A stretch of DNA of 64,000 nt from JAJFUI01 sp963754135 (GCA_963754135.1 CAVWEY010000002.1:496001-560000), one strand, 5' to 3'; shown: positions 7,053-15,802, numbered from the stretch's first letter. Numbers and translations are program-made. The notes: a model not told the origin generated them from the sequence alone.

Positions 7053-8697
7053 GCAGGAGTGCAGCCTTGCACGTCAGACTGCTCTCGCCAGCACCAGAAT
7101 GCCACTGCCCCTGGTTGTTTATCCATGCCTTCCCGGCGGTGGCTATAATCTGGCCGCGGTCGTTAATCCCACATGCCGTTTCAATGTGCCAACCGAAGTT
7201 GGGTTCGATAAGCGTATTGAGATCAGTCACCGTGCTGCCGTCATAGATGAAGGCGTTCAACCATTCAGACATAGGCAACGAATCCTTAAAAGGCTTGGTC
7301 GGTCCGCCAAGAAACATCTCAACTTCACTGATACGCTTTTCTGGCTGAGGTTCCCCAGGTTCCTCGCCCGGTCCATAGGCCCCGACGATCTGGCCCCTGT
7401 TGTTGATTCCAAAAGAATAGGCACACTGGCCGCGCGGTGGGTTCGGGAGTCCGCGAAGGAAGATGGATAGGCCGGGGTCTAATGGCGGCATTTTGATGTT
7501 TCTTAGTTCGCCGCTAGCCTCGCGCAGGAAGACGCCCTGCCCGCCATGCGCGTCGTTAGCGGCAAACACAACTTGGCTCTTGCCGTTCATCCACAAAACA
7601 GACATGCTGCCCCAACTCCATTCTCCGCCAGGAATTGGGAGTTGGCGGAGCTCGCCGTCTGGCTGCAATATAATGGACAGTCTGCGTCCTTCTTGGAGAC
7701 CTCTCATCCGAACGGTGGCTGCCACCTCTCGCTTATTGTTGACTACAAGCTGCTCGACTTCTCCCAACGCATTGATGCTTGCCAATTCCACAACGCGGCC
7801 ATCGGCCCTCAATAGGAATCCCTTAGAGCCGCTCCGTCGTCCAACGATGTCGCCCTGATCGTTGATGGCAGTCACCTCGACCCATTCGCCTTCGGGACAT
7901 CCGATGAGTTTATTCAGGTCGCGCATGCCGCGCCGACTATCCCACACAAATTCGTGGGTCGTCACGCCATTCCATTTCCCGCCCGTATCGGCTGTTCCCA
8001 CAACCTGCCCGTCGTTGTTGATGCACTTGGCGCGGCTGTATTCCCCTCCAAGCGTTCCGAGGTCGCGCATCCCAATGCCCGCTTGCCAGAGAAAGGCGTG
8101 GCCCAGAAAGTCACCCTTCTTGGTTCCTGAATATCCAACGACCTGTCCCGCGTTGTTTATTCCGACAGGATTGGTGAACTCTCCTCCGAGGGTGCCGAGT
8201 TTCGTCACGGTGTAGCGTACCGGCCGGCGGATGGAAGACGGCCAATCGCCCGGCGGCGTGGCTTCGTCAGACGCGGTAATCGCTCCCGTGTTGGCCGTTT
8301 CGCCGGCGGGCTTGCGGAAAATGCCCCCGATCACAAGCACCAGCGCGACGGCGCAGCGAAATTGCCGCACACGAACGAGGAGCCTGCCCCGACGATCAAG
8401 CTCGCGCCATCGCCGTAAACGCGACGCGAAGATCAACAACCCGGCAATACCGACGCCCCAAAAGACGACGGTGGGCAATAGGACTGTGAGCAAGGTTAGG
8501 CCGACGGTGTAAACGACGAACGCCCGGCTGGTCCGGTCAAGGGAACCCCAGCCGCGGACACAAGCCTTGCCACACCGGGCTACCACAGTCCTCAGAGCGT
8601 CGGTGAATTGATCCCGCGGTTGTTGCGGTGGGGTCGGAGGCAGAACTGGCGGCCGGCGGGGCGGTGGGTCGCGCTTGGAGTCAAGCGGATCGGACAT
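7036..8697 (-). CDS. HAF-repeat membrane-anchored protein
   Basis: The product is 553 residues from MSDPLDSKRDPP. A Pro-rich N-terminus is followed by two hydrophobic segments (VVYTVGLTLLTVLLPTVVFW and a second near residue 115). The rest is built from HAF-type repeats: LGTLGGEFTNPVGINNAGQV, VVGYSGT, GHAFLW, RDLGTLGGEYSRAKCINNDG and at least three more GINNxGQIVG units. HAF repeats form beta-propeller-like extracellular domains of unknown ligand and are common in planctomycetes. The frame is open further upstream to 8988 but lacks coding character there. It diverges from the gene at 8891. Confidence 0.75.
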   Translation of the reverse strand: MSDPLDSKRDPPPRRPPVLPPTPPQQPRDQFTDALRTVVARCGKACVRGWGSLDRTSRAFVVYTVGLTLLTVLLPTVVFWGVGIAGLLIFASRLRRWRELDRRGRLLVRVRQFRCAVALVLVIGGIFRKPAGETANTGAITASDEATPPGDWPSSIRRPVRYTVTKLGTLGGEFTNPVGINNAGQVVGYSGTKKGDFLGHAFLWQAGIGMRDLGTLGGEYSRAKCINNDGQVVGTADTGGKWNGVTTHEFVWDSRRGMRDLNKLIGCPEGEWVEVTAINDQGDIVGRRSGSKGFLLRADGRVVELASINALGEVEQLVVNNKREVAATVRMRGLQEGRRLSIILQPDGELRQLPIPGGEWSWGSMSVLWMNGKSQVVFAANDAHGGQGVFLREASGELRNIKMPPLDPGLSIFLRGLPNPPRGQCAYSFGINNRGQIVGAYGPGEEPGEPQPEKRISEVEMFLGGPTKPFKDSLPMSEWLNAFIYDGSTVTDLNTLIEPNFGWHIETACGINDRGQIIATAGKAWINNQGQWHSGAGESSLTCKAALLLTRVP

Positions 8698-8743
8698 ACG
8701 GCACCCCATTTCCAGCGCTGAGTTTACCACCGCGATACTACGG

Positions 8744-8890
8744 TTGCAATCCCCCGGCGCGAGGCAGTAAAATCGGGGATGTTCGGGACGGCCGGCTGAT
8801 CCCCGGCTGCGGACCCCGGCGGCGGCGTGCTTGACCTGCCTTTCGGGCGGCGCTGCCGGTGGTCCGGCCCGACTGGAAAGGCAGGATTCT
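8744..8890 (+). promoter_or_regulatory. Promoter and GC-rich leader, copy C of the repeated family
   Basis: TTGCAA (8744-8749), an 18-nt spacer and TAAAAT (8768-8773) form the best promoter of the four copies. The leader carries TTCGGGACGGCCGGC, CCTTTCGGGCGGCGCTGCC, GTCCGGCCCGACTGG and the ribosome site AAAGGCAGG before the ATG at 8891. This copy lies inside the integrative element, unlike A, B and D. Confidence 0.65.
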
Positions 8891-9949
8891 ATGGCGAAAA
8901 AGGCGAGGCCAGTGGCGGGAAGTCTGAATGTTGGCAAACTGAACTTGGAATGCGTTGGCACGCTAGCCACTGCGATTCTGGACCTCATGCCGAATCTGTT
9001 TTATCAGGCAGATTGGGCAGTGGAGAGGGGCGCAGAGTTCCGCGTCAGTGAGCCGTCACGTGTGGACAGCATGATGAATCGAACTCGCAACCTACTGGAG
9101 GCGATGGCGGACCTGTTGACTAAGGCGGTGCCCCTTGAACGAGAACGAATGGTACAGCGGCCTTATCGGACAGACTATGGCACCCGACTTGAATTCCGTG
9201 AGCGGAGCCCATCGGAAACCAAATACCAGCCGGGGAACTGGACGGAGAGCGAGCGAGCGCCTGTACGGCCGGTCCTCTCGGGGCAATATCCAACCGTGAT
9301 GGACGAATTGCGTGAGAAACAAGAGGCAAGCCCAACGGCTTGGCTGCACTCGGCGCGGGGTGCTGTGCTGACCTACGCCGCTGACTTCTGGTGGGAGTAC
9401 GGTCTCTGGATCAAGCTAGCTGCGCCAAGCGAAGGCTTTGCGGGCTGGCCGTTGGACTTGCCAGCGGGGCAAAGGCTGGTGGTGCGCAGTGACATATTCC
9501 GTGACGGCGATGCCTGGCTCGGCTGGGGACGGTGTGCCGCCGACTTTCCGAGATTGGTCAACGACGCGGCGGTCAAAGCGTGGATCGTCAGTGAAGCAGC
9601 CTCTAGTAAAAAACGCCCGCGTGTCTCGAAAGACGAAGCGAACCGTAGAGCAGGTGACGCACTGAAAGGTCGGCCACCAAGCGGGAAGAGGTGGACCATA
9701 CGGACGCTGGCGAGTGCTATAGGCTGTTCTGATGGGCTTGTGCCCAAGCTGCCGGAGTGGCAGGTATACTCGCAAGAGCGTGGGCTGACCAACGCTAGCA
9801 AACAACGGGCCCCAAAGGCCGTTGGGTTTACCAGGGCCGTGGAAGCGACCCAGGGGCAAGAAGATCCCGAGCTTGTGAGATTGATTGCCGAGCAAACAGA
9901 CGAAGACGAGGCCGATCAAAGGCAATATCGACGCCGCAAGAAGGTCTGA
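8891..9949 (+). CDS. Hypothetical protein of the integrative element
   Basis: The 352-residue soluble product has no motif I recognise. It starts MAKKARPVAGSLNVGKLNLE; the middle is Trp- and Arg-rich; residues about 240-300 (KDEANRRAGDALKGRPPSGK, then RTLASAIGCSDGLVPKLPEW) look like a winged helix or HTH; the C-terminus is strongly charged (DEDEADQRQYRRRKKV). The HTH-like part suggests DNA binding. The ATG at 8891 sits directly behind the conserved leader. The next gene starts 150 nt later after a block of repeats. Confidence 0.6.
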   Translation: MAKKARPVAGSLNVGKLNLECVGTLATAILDLMPNLFYQADWAVERGAEFRVSEPSRVDSMMNRTRNLLEAMADLLTKAVPLERERMVQRPYRTDYGTRLEFRERSPSETKYQPGNWTESERAPVRPVLSGQYPTVMDELREKQEASPTAWLHSARGAVLTYAADFWWEYGLWIKLAAPSEGFAGWPLDLPAGQRLVVRSDIFRDGDAWLGWGRCAADFPRLVNDAAVKAWIVSEAASSKKRPRVSKDEANRRAGDALKGRPPSGKRWTIRTLASAIGCSDGLVPKLPEWQVYSQERGLTNASKQRAPKAVGFTRAVEATQGQEDPELVRLIAEQTDEDEADQRQYRRRKKV

Positions 9950-9961
9950 GAACAGCCATTT

Positions 9962-10048
9962 CCGTGAGCGCTCACGGCGATTCTGTGAGCGCTTTCGGGC
10001 GGTTTCACCCAGGAAAACAAGGCGTTACCGACTTTCTTCCGTGAGCAC
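9962..10048. promoter_or_regulatory. GTGAGCGC repeats with a 16-bp palindrome
   Basis: CCGTGAGCGCTCACGG (9962-9977) is a perfect palindrome; further half-sites GTGAGCGC (9985-9992) and GTGAGCAC (10041-10048) follow in the same orientation. The group lies before the HTH/DUF3987/integrase genes and looks like an operator for an element-encoded regulator, or iterons of an origin. Confidence 0.5.
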
Positions 10049-10050
10049 TG

Positions 10051-10091
10051 CCTACTTGTAGATGGTGTCCAAGTTTCACCAAGCAAGTAGG
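10051..10091 (+). promoter_or_regulatory. Hairpin covering the ribosome site of the first HTH gene
   Basis: CCTACTTG (10051-10058) pairs exactly with CAAGTAGG (10084-10091), with an inner GGTG/CACC pairing. The 3' arm overlaps AGGAG (10089-10093), the ribosome site for the ATG at 10102, so the folded mRNA would hide it. Confidence 0.5.
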
Positions 10092-10101
10092 AGCCTTCAC
10101 T

Positions 10102-10377
10102 ATGCGAACCCCAGCGGTTCCCTCTCTTTTGACCCCAGGTCGCATTGCGGACGAACTGGGCGTCCCCGTGCCGCGCGTGATCTACGTTCTCGCCACGCGA
10201 CGGCACATCTTGCCCGCGGCGCGGGCGGGTACACTTCGCCTTTACGACCGGGCGGCGGTTGCGCTTGTTCGCAGTGAACTCGATTCCATCGACGGGCGGC
10301 GAAACGCACCCAGCGTGGCGGACAAGGTTTTCTTCGCCAGCGAATTGGCGAGGCGGAAGGGGGTGGACAATGACTAA
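10102..10377 (+). CDS. Small HTH-like protein of the integrative element
   Basis: The 91-residue product contains LTPGRIADELGVPVPRVIYV, a helix-turn-helix of the MerR/excisionase kind, followed by a short wing region (AGTLRLYDRAAVALVRSEL) and a basic tail. In planctomycete islands such genes precede an AlpA-like gene. Probable roles are control of excision or of the operon, inferred from position. Its last 8 bp overlap the next start. Confidence 0.55.
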   Translation: MRTPAVPSLLTPGRIADELGVPVPRVIYVLATRRHILPAARAGTLRLYDRAAVALVRSELDSIDGRRNAPSVADKVFFASELARRKGVDND

Positions 10378-10597
10378 CACCCGAAACATCGAAGCGGTCG
10401 TTCCCGAACTATTGACGTTACGGCAGGCGGCGGAGTTGTGCGGCGTGTCAGAGCGTACCTTGTGGAGTTGGGCGCGAACCGGGGCTAGTCCGCCACCCAT
10501 GCACATTCACAAAGGAACGTGTCGCTATTCGAGGGCGGCCTACTTGGCGTGGATCGCGGCCGGCTGCCCGCGCGTCGACGGAGGGCCGGGCCAATGA
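10370..10597 (+). CDS. AlpA/HTH_17-type excisionase-like protein
   Basis: The 75-residue product carries LLTLRQAAELCGVSERTLWS, the HTH_17/AlpA helix-turn-helix, then the beta-wing GTCRYSRAAYLAWIAAGCP. AlpA-family proteins activate integrase expression or act as recombination directionality factors. The ATG at 10370 is chosen over upstream in-frame starts because it follows a GGAAGGGGG site and the domain begins just after it. The stop overlaps the next ATG (ATGA). Confidence 0.7.
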   Translation: MTNTRNIEAVVPELLTLRQAAELCGVSERTLWSWARTGASPPPMHIHKGTCRYSRAAYLAWIAAGCPRVDGGPGQ

Positions 10598-12149
10598 CTG
10601 AAGGCTATACTCCGTTCCCCGTCGATCTACTTCCTACGCCGATTCGTTGCTACGTCCAGGAAGCGGCCCGCGCAATCCACTGTGACGCGGCCTTCACGGC
10701 GCTCCCGCTACTCTCGGCACTAGGGGCGGCTGTCGGTAACACGCGGCGAATTGCGCTGAAGCGCGGGGCGTTGCCCTGGACCGAACCGCCGATCTTGTGG
10801 GCGGGCATCGTCGGCTATTCCGGCACCGGCAAGAGCCCGGCGCTCAAGGTGGCGCTGTGGTGCGTCGAATCGCGCGAACGGCGCGAAATGGCTGAGGCCA
10901 CCCAACGGCTGGGAGAGTACGCCAGCGAAATACTGCGGTACGAAGTCGAGTTGACGGCGTGGAAGCGGTCGGGTTGCAAGAAAGGCGAGCCGGAACCTGA
11001 GAAGCCGCATCCGCCGGGTTGCCAACGGTTTGCCGTTTCGGATACGACGGTCGAGGCCCTGGCGGATCGGCTGGCCGACAATCCGCGCGGCCTGCTGCTG
11101 GCGCGAGACGAGCTTTCTGGTTGGCTGCGCTCCTTCGACCAGTATAAGAGCGGAAAGGGCGGCGATTGCGCCACTGGCTGAGCATGTACGATGGAGGCCC
11201 GTTGCGGATCGACCGCAAGACGGGCGACCGGAAAATGATCTACATTCCCCACGCGGCGGTGTCGATATGCGGCGGGATTCAGCCTGACGTGTTAAGAGCC
11301 GCACTAGGCAAAGAGCATTTTGCCGACGGCTTGGCGGCCCGGTTCCTACTGGCAATGCCGCCACGCCGCGCGGCCGCATGGAGTGAAGCGGAGATTCCCG
11401 AGGCTTCCGGCAAGACGCTGGCTGACATTTTCGACCGGTTGTGGGGATTGGAACCGGAGCATGACGAGAACGGGCAACCGCGCCCGCGAATCTTAGGGCT
11501 AACGCCGGAGGCGAAACGGGTGTGGAGCGCCTACTTCAATCGCCATGCCGCCGAGCAGGTGGAACTTGACGGCGACCTGGCGGCCGCGTGGTCCAAGCTG
11601 CGGGGTGCGGCGGCCCGGCTGGCACTGGTCCTACACCATGCCGAATGGGCGGCCGGGGGCGACATGGAGGCGCACCGAATCGACCAGCGCAGCATCGAAG
11701 CGGGTATCGGACTATCGGACTGGTTCGGCAACGAGGCGCGGCGCGTCTACGCCCTGCTTAGCGAAACCAAGGAGCAGGGGGAGGAGCGGGAGTTGGTCGC
11801 GTGGATTGCGCGGAGAGGCGGCCGGGCGACGGTGCGCGACATCGAAAGAGGGCCGCGGCAATTCCGCGGCGAGGTGGCGGCCATCGAAAAGGCGATTACA
11901 CGGCTGGTGAAGCGGCGGCGCGGTCGATGGGTGCATGGTCGGCGAGACGGCCCCGGCCGTCCGGCTTCCATCTTTGAGCTTCTCCCTGGTGGCGACGGCG
12001 ACGAAAATGGCGATTCCCAGCGGAAAAGCGCGATTGTGTCACCGTCGCCAACATCGAACACCGAAAACGGGCCTCCGCCCCCCGACGACGCCGATTCGGT
12101 CAACCGCCTGCTGGCGGACGCTGCCGACGAAGAGGAAGGATCGGCTTGA
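10594..12149 (+). CDS. DUF3987 protein, frameshifted
   Basis: The first frame (to 11181) has AAFTALPLLSALGAAVGNTR, the Walker-A-like GIVGYSGTGKSPALK and LLLARDELSGWLRSFDQYKS, all typical of DUF3987, a P-loop ATPase family found as a primase/helicase-like partner in satellites and islands. The second frame (from 11166) continues HWLSMYDGGPLRIDRKTGDR, SICGGIQPDVLRAAL and a C-terminal winged-helix-like region (RDIERGPRQFRGEV). Adding one C near 11172 joins them (GGDCAHWLSM). Full length is about 518 residues. The likely role is replication of the excised element, inferred from family context. Confidence 0.75.
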
Positions 12150-12259
12150 CCGACCCCCAGGATTGCGCCGGCCGCGTTCCGGGCGGCCGGGTCGATACCT
12201 TTGGACCCGGCGGCAACCGGCCGCTACAGAGCAAGCCGGAGGGCCTACGTGGGGCGTGA
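12146..12259 (+). CDS. Possible 37-residue protein
   Basis: A TTG overlapping the DUF3987 stop (TTGA) opens a frame reading TDPQDCAGRVPGGRVDTFGP and ending at 12257-12259, with strong GC3 bias. Translational coupling and codon use support it, its size and lack of homologues in memory do not. Function unknown. Confidence 0.3.
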   Translation: MTDPQDCAGRVPGGRVDTFGPGGNRPLQSKPEGLRGA

Positions 12260-12327
12260 CACTGGGCAAGGCAGGGCTGCAAAAGGGTGCAACGGTTCGC
12301 CACCGGAAGAAAATCGAAACAGGGTAG

Positions 12328-12356
12328 TTGACACAGAAACAACCAGCCGATAGAAT
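12328..12356 (+). promoter_or_regulatory. Strong promoter, nearly leaderless transcript for the XRE gene
   Basis: TTGACA (12328-12333), 17-nt spacer, TAGAAT (12351-12356). Transcription would start near 12363, at the ATG (12364), so the mRNA would have little or no leader. No ribosome site is visible before this ATG, in agreement. Confidence 0.75.
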
Positions 12357-12363
12357 CACGGTT

Positions 12364-12594
12364 ATGACGAAGAAACAAGCCAAGCAATTCAGTGACGAAA
12401 TCCGGGCGGCTGTCGAGAACTGCGGCAAAACCCGCTATCGGATTGCGAAGGAAACGGGTATCGACGCGGCGGCCCTCTGCCGGTTCGTCCAAGGGCAGGT
12501 GGGGCTTTCGATGGATAACCTCGACAAGCTGGCAGAGTGCATCGGCTTGCACGTTCACAGTGAACACAAGCCCCGAGCGAAGAAAGGCGGGTGA
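12364..12594 (+). CDS. XRE-family HTH regulator of the element
   Basis: The 76-residue product is essentially one Cro/CI-type domain: TRYRIAKETGIDAAALCRFV is the helix-turn-helix and LSMDNLDKLAECIGLHV the following helices. It is followed 3 bp later by the integrase gene, so the pair is probably one unit driven by the promoter at 12328. A role as repressor of its own promoter and of the integrase is likely but inferred. An upstream in-frame ATG is not used because it lies within the promoter. Confidence 0.8.
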   Translation: MTKKQAKQFSDEIRAAVENCGKTRYRIAKETGIDAAALCRFVQGQVGLSMDNLDKLAECIGLHVHSEHKPRAKKGG

Positions 12595-12597
12595 AGC

Positions 12598-13896
12598 ATG
12601 GCGAGCATATCGACCGATTCCGGCGGCAAGCGGCGAATCCTGTTTGTAGATGCCACGGGTGCCCGGCGGCAGATTCGATTGGGCCACGTGCCGATGAAAA
12701 CCGCCACAACCATCAAGGCGCGGGTGGAGAACCTGCTGGCGGCGACGCTGGCAGGCCACGCAATCGACGGCGATACGGCCGGCTGGCTGGGCGACCTCGA
12801 AAGCAAGCTGTACGACAAGCTGGCGGCGGTCGGGCTTGTGCCGCGGCGAGAACCGGGGCCGGACGAAGCCCGACCCGAGGGGGCGACACTGGCCGGATTC
12901 ATCAAGCAGTACATTGCGGCCCGGCCGGGGATGAAACCGAACACCCTGAAAAACTACCGGCAGACGGAGCGGTCCCTTGTGGATTACTTCGGCGCGGGCC
13001 GGCTGTTGCCCGAGATTACGGCCGGCGATTGCGACGATTGGAAGGCCCACCAGGAGGCCAAGGGGCACGCCCCGGCGACCATTGGCCGCAACGTGAAACG
13101 GGCGCGGCAATTCTTCCGGGCGGCCGTCCGCAAGCGGATACTTGCCGACAACCCGATGCAAGACGTGAAGGCCCCGGCCCAGGTGAACACGGCGCGGGCG
13201 TTCTACGTCACCCGCGAAGCTACGGAGCGGATCATTGCGGCCTGCCCCGATGCCGAGTGGCGGCTGATCGTGGCCCTGGCCCGCTACGGCGGGCTGCGGA
13301 CGCCCTCTGAGACGTTCGCCCTGACGTGGGCCGACGTGGATTGGGAGCGCAACCGGGTGCGCGTGCCCAGTCCCAAGACGGCCTGCCACGCGGGGCGAGA
13401 GTCGAGGATGATTCCCCTGTTCCCCGAGCTGCTGCCCCACCTGGAGGCGGTTTTCAACGAAGCCGAGCCGGGGACGATCCACGTTATCGCCGAGCATCGA
13501 TTCGCCAGCGCCAATCTGCGGACCACGTTGCACCGGATATGCAAGCGGGCCGGCGTCGAGGTGTGGGAGCGGGGTTTCCAGAACATGCGGGCGAGCCGAG
13601 AGACGGAGTTGACCCAGGATCACCCCTTGCACGTCGTAACGTCGTGGATCGGCAACAGCGCTCCCATTGCGGCCCGGCACTATCTGACAGTGACCGACGG
13701 CGACTTTGACCGGGCAATCGCACCCCGCTTAGCACAAGGGGGGATGCAAGGCCAAGAAAGCGGCGCAAAAGCGGCGCACTTGAGCGCAAAATCCGGCGCA
13801 GCACGCGGCGGGCGATTCTGGCAGACTCTTGCAAGAAACGACACAAGCCCCCGAAAATCAAGGGCTTGTGCTAGAATCTGCCGGCGTCTGCAATAG
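12598..13896 (+). CDS. int: Tyrosine recombinase (integrase)
   Basis: The 432-residue product has a SAM-like N-terminal domain (TLAGFIKQYIAARPGMKPNT) and a C-terminal catalytic domain: first Arg in ALARYGGLRTPSE, Lys in VPSPKTACHAG, the box FQNMRASRETELTQDHP with the second Arg, VVTSWIGNSAPIAARHY with the Tyr nucleophile. The two usual His positions (HxxR and GHS) read Gln/Asn and Asn, which I recall as typical of a planctomycete integrase clade. It catalyses integration into and excision from tRNA-Glu. The ORF ends with TAG 4 bp before the att core. See the displaced tail at attL. Confidence 0.85.
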   Translation: MASISTDSGGKRRILFVDATGARRQIRLGHVPMKTATTIKARVENLLAATLAGHAIDGDTAGWLGDLESKLYDKLAAVGLVPRREPGPDEARPEGATLAGFIKQYIAARPGMKPNTLKNYRQTERSLVDYFGAGRLLPEITAGDCDDWKAHQEAKGHAPATIGRNVKRARQFFRAAVRKRILADNPMQDVKAPAQVNTARAFYVTREATERIIAACPDAEWRLIVALARYGGLRTPSETFALTWADVDWERNRVRVPSPKTACHAGRESRMIPLFPELLPHLEAVFNEAEPGTIHVIAEHRFASANLRTTLHRICKRAGVEVWERGFQNMRASRETELTQDHPLHVVTSWIGNSAPIAARHYLTVTDGDFDRAIAPRLAQGGMQGQESGAKAAHLSAKSGAARGGRFWQTLARNDTSPRKSRACARICRRLQ

Positions 13897-13900
13897 TGTA

Positions 13901-13934
13901 CAAGAGTATCTAGTACCCCCTAGGGGAGTCGAAC
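13901..13934. repeat. attR, overlapping the 3' end of tRNA-Glu
   Basis: CAAGAGTATCTAGTACCCCC then TAGGGGAGTCGAAC is the right direct repeat. It keeps the tRNA 3' half intact, and its partner is at 6064-6096. Confidence 0.7.
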
Positions 13935-13986
13935 CCCTGTTCTCGGACTGAGAACCCGATGTCCTGGGCCACTAGACGAAGGGGGC
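13914..13986 (-). tRNA. tRNA-Glu (CTC anticodon)
   Basis: On the - strand the 73-nt sequence folds as a cloverleaf: acceptor GCCCCCT/AGGGGGT, D-arm GTCTAGTGGCCCAGGAC, anticodon arm TCGGG-TTCTCAG-TCCGA with anticodon CTC (codon GAG), variable GAAC, T-arm AGGGG-TTCGACT-CCCCT, discriminator A. CCA is not encoded. The first acceptor pair would be G-U. It closely follows the bacterial tRNA-Glu pattern. Confidence 0.9.
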
Positions 13987-14101
13987 CGGTTTACATGGCC
14001 ATCGGCCCGGCGGCCGACGGAACCCTAACTTTTACCAGCCGCCGCCGAGGTTGTCAACCGCTCTCCGGCGGCTGTTAGTCGCCGGCTATTGGGTACTGCG
14101 G

Positions 14102-15695
14102 TCAACCGCCCTCGTGCAACTGCTCCTCCATCCACTTGTCCCACTCGCGAGCGGTCTGCGGCCCTAGTTGCGAGCGGTTCTTGTTGATCGCGCTCCTCAA
14201 CAACGTCCGGATTGGCAATTGTGGATCCCGGGGAAGTTTGCCCTGGATGGGCAGGAGCTGGCGGAGCACGACGTCCGACTCGCGGTATTGGCCGCGGAGG
14301 CTCAAGACGACGCACTGCCCGGCGAGGCCGAACGCCCGCAACTCCAATTCGTCGTCGCCACGATTGGCCAGGTCGTCGAAGATGCTCATCGCCCGGTCGA
14401 ACTTGAGGTCGTAGACGTAGACCAGGGCAAGTTGCTCCCGCGCGGGATACGACGTACTTGTTCTCCTTCTCCGGGAAGTAGTCGATCACGCTCTGCCAGG
14501 CCGCCTCCGTGCCGACTTGGCTGGCGAGATACCACTGCCGCAAGACGGTGGGCTGTTTGGGGATGGCCGGGGCGGCGGGCTCGGCGTCGGCCAACAGCGG
14601 CGGCGGCACTGCCAACCACCAGGCGGCCGCACCGCCCGCGGCCAGCGCGGCGACCAGGCCCGCGGCAACCCATCCCCAACGCCACCGGCCGGGCCGGAGC
14701 GAGGCGGCCGATTTCATCAGCCCTTCGATCTGCCGGGTGACGGCCACGCGGGGATCGGCGGGCAGTTCCGCGGAGAGCGATTCCCAGGCGGGCAAGTCCT
14801 CCGGCCAGTCGTCGCCGAAATGTTCCAACTGCACCCGCCGCAACTCACGGAGCAAATCGCGGGCGGTGGCAAAGCGCTTCGCCGGGTCTTTGGCCAGCAT
14901 CTGGTGAACGATCCGGCACAGCGCCGCCGGCAGATCGGGCCGCAGCGATTCGAGCGGCTGCGGCCGGGCCTTGAGGTGTTGCACCGCCACGCCCAGGGCC
15001 GTCTCGCCGGAAAACGGCGGCACGCCGGCCAGCATGTGGTAGCAGGTCACGCCCAGCGAATAGATGTCGCTCCGCGGGTCCAGCGGCTTCCCCTCGACCT
15101 GCTCGGGGCTCATGTAGAGCGGCGTGCCCAGTGCGATGCCGATCTGGGTCAGGTCGTTGGCGGCGCCTTCGCGGGTGAGCCGGGCGAGGCCGAAGTCGGC
15201 CACCTTCACCTCGCCGCTGGCCGTGAGCATGATGTTTTCCGGCTTGATGTCGCGGTGAATTACCCCCTGCTCGGCCGCCTTGGCCAACGCCGAGGCCACC
15301 TGGCGGATGATCGACAGGGCGTGGGGCAGGTCGGGCGGGCCGTGCCGGGCCACGTAGTCCCGCAGGTTCTGTCCCTGCACGTACTCCTGGGCGATGTAGT
15401 GCAACTGGTCGACGCAGCCGACCTCGTAAATCTGCACGATGTTGGCGTGGACCAGCGACGCGGCGGCCTGGGCCTCCAACTGGAACCGCTGCAAATAGAC
15501 CCGATCGCCGGCCAGCTCGGGCCGGAGGATTTTCACCGCCACGCGGCGTTTCAGGCGTTCCTGTTCGGCCAGATAGACCTCGGCCATTGCCCCGCGGCCC
15601 AGCCGGCGGAGGAGGTGGAAATCGCCCAACTGCCGGCCGGAGAGGTCGGCGTCACCGGGCGAAGGGGGTGGGGGGAAGGGGGAAGGGGAAGGCAT
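14102..15695 (-). CDS. Serine/threonine protein kinase, membrane-anchored
   Basis: A Hanks-type kinase: glycine loop LGRGAMAEVYLAE (residues 32-44), catalytic Lys-55 in VAVKIL, HRDIKPEN at 147-154, DFGLAR at 167, GTPLYMSPEQVEGKPLDPRS and SDIYSLGVTCYHMLAG. After residue 340 comes one membrane helix (WGWVAAGLVAALAAGGAAAW) and a small extracytoplasmic part. The C-terminal region is in a second frame (MSIFDDLANRGDDELELRA, tetratricopeptide-like) and joins after removing one C near 14444. It phosphorylates proteins in the cytosol; the target is unknown. It lies downstream of the polysaccharide genes with a 107-bp gap. Confidence 0.8.
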
Positions 15696-15802
15696 GGTGG
15701 ATGCTGGCTCGTGGGTAGCGATGATAGTCCCGAAGGGACGGTAGACGCTGCTTCATCCTTTCCCCCATTATCGCCCAGCCGCGGGGAAGCTACAAGAAGG
15801 GG

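Larger units (their letters stand above)
6064..13934. mobile_element. tRNA-Glu integrative element, about 7.9 kb
   Basis: The element lies between direct repeats that copy the tRNA-Glu 3' end, with the integrase gene next to the intact tRNA, the classic arrangement of tRNA-targeting genomic islands. Cargo in order: zinc-ribbon protein (+), HAF-repeat protein (-), unknown protein (+), then an overlapping run of two HTH-type genes, DUF3987, a tiny ORF, XRE regulator and integrase (+). No capsid, portal, conjugation or relaxase gene is visible, so it resembles a satellite or mobilisable island. Differences between the repeats suggest an old insertion. Confidence 0.7.

Noticed and set aside
8698..8988. 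N-terminal extension of the HAF-repeat protein
   Set aside because: The extension overlaps the promoter and leader of the divergent gene and has no coding character.
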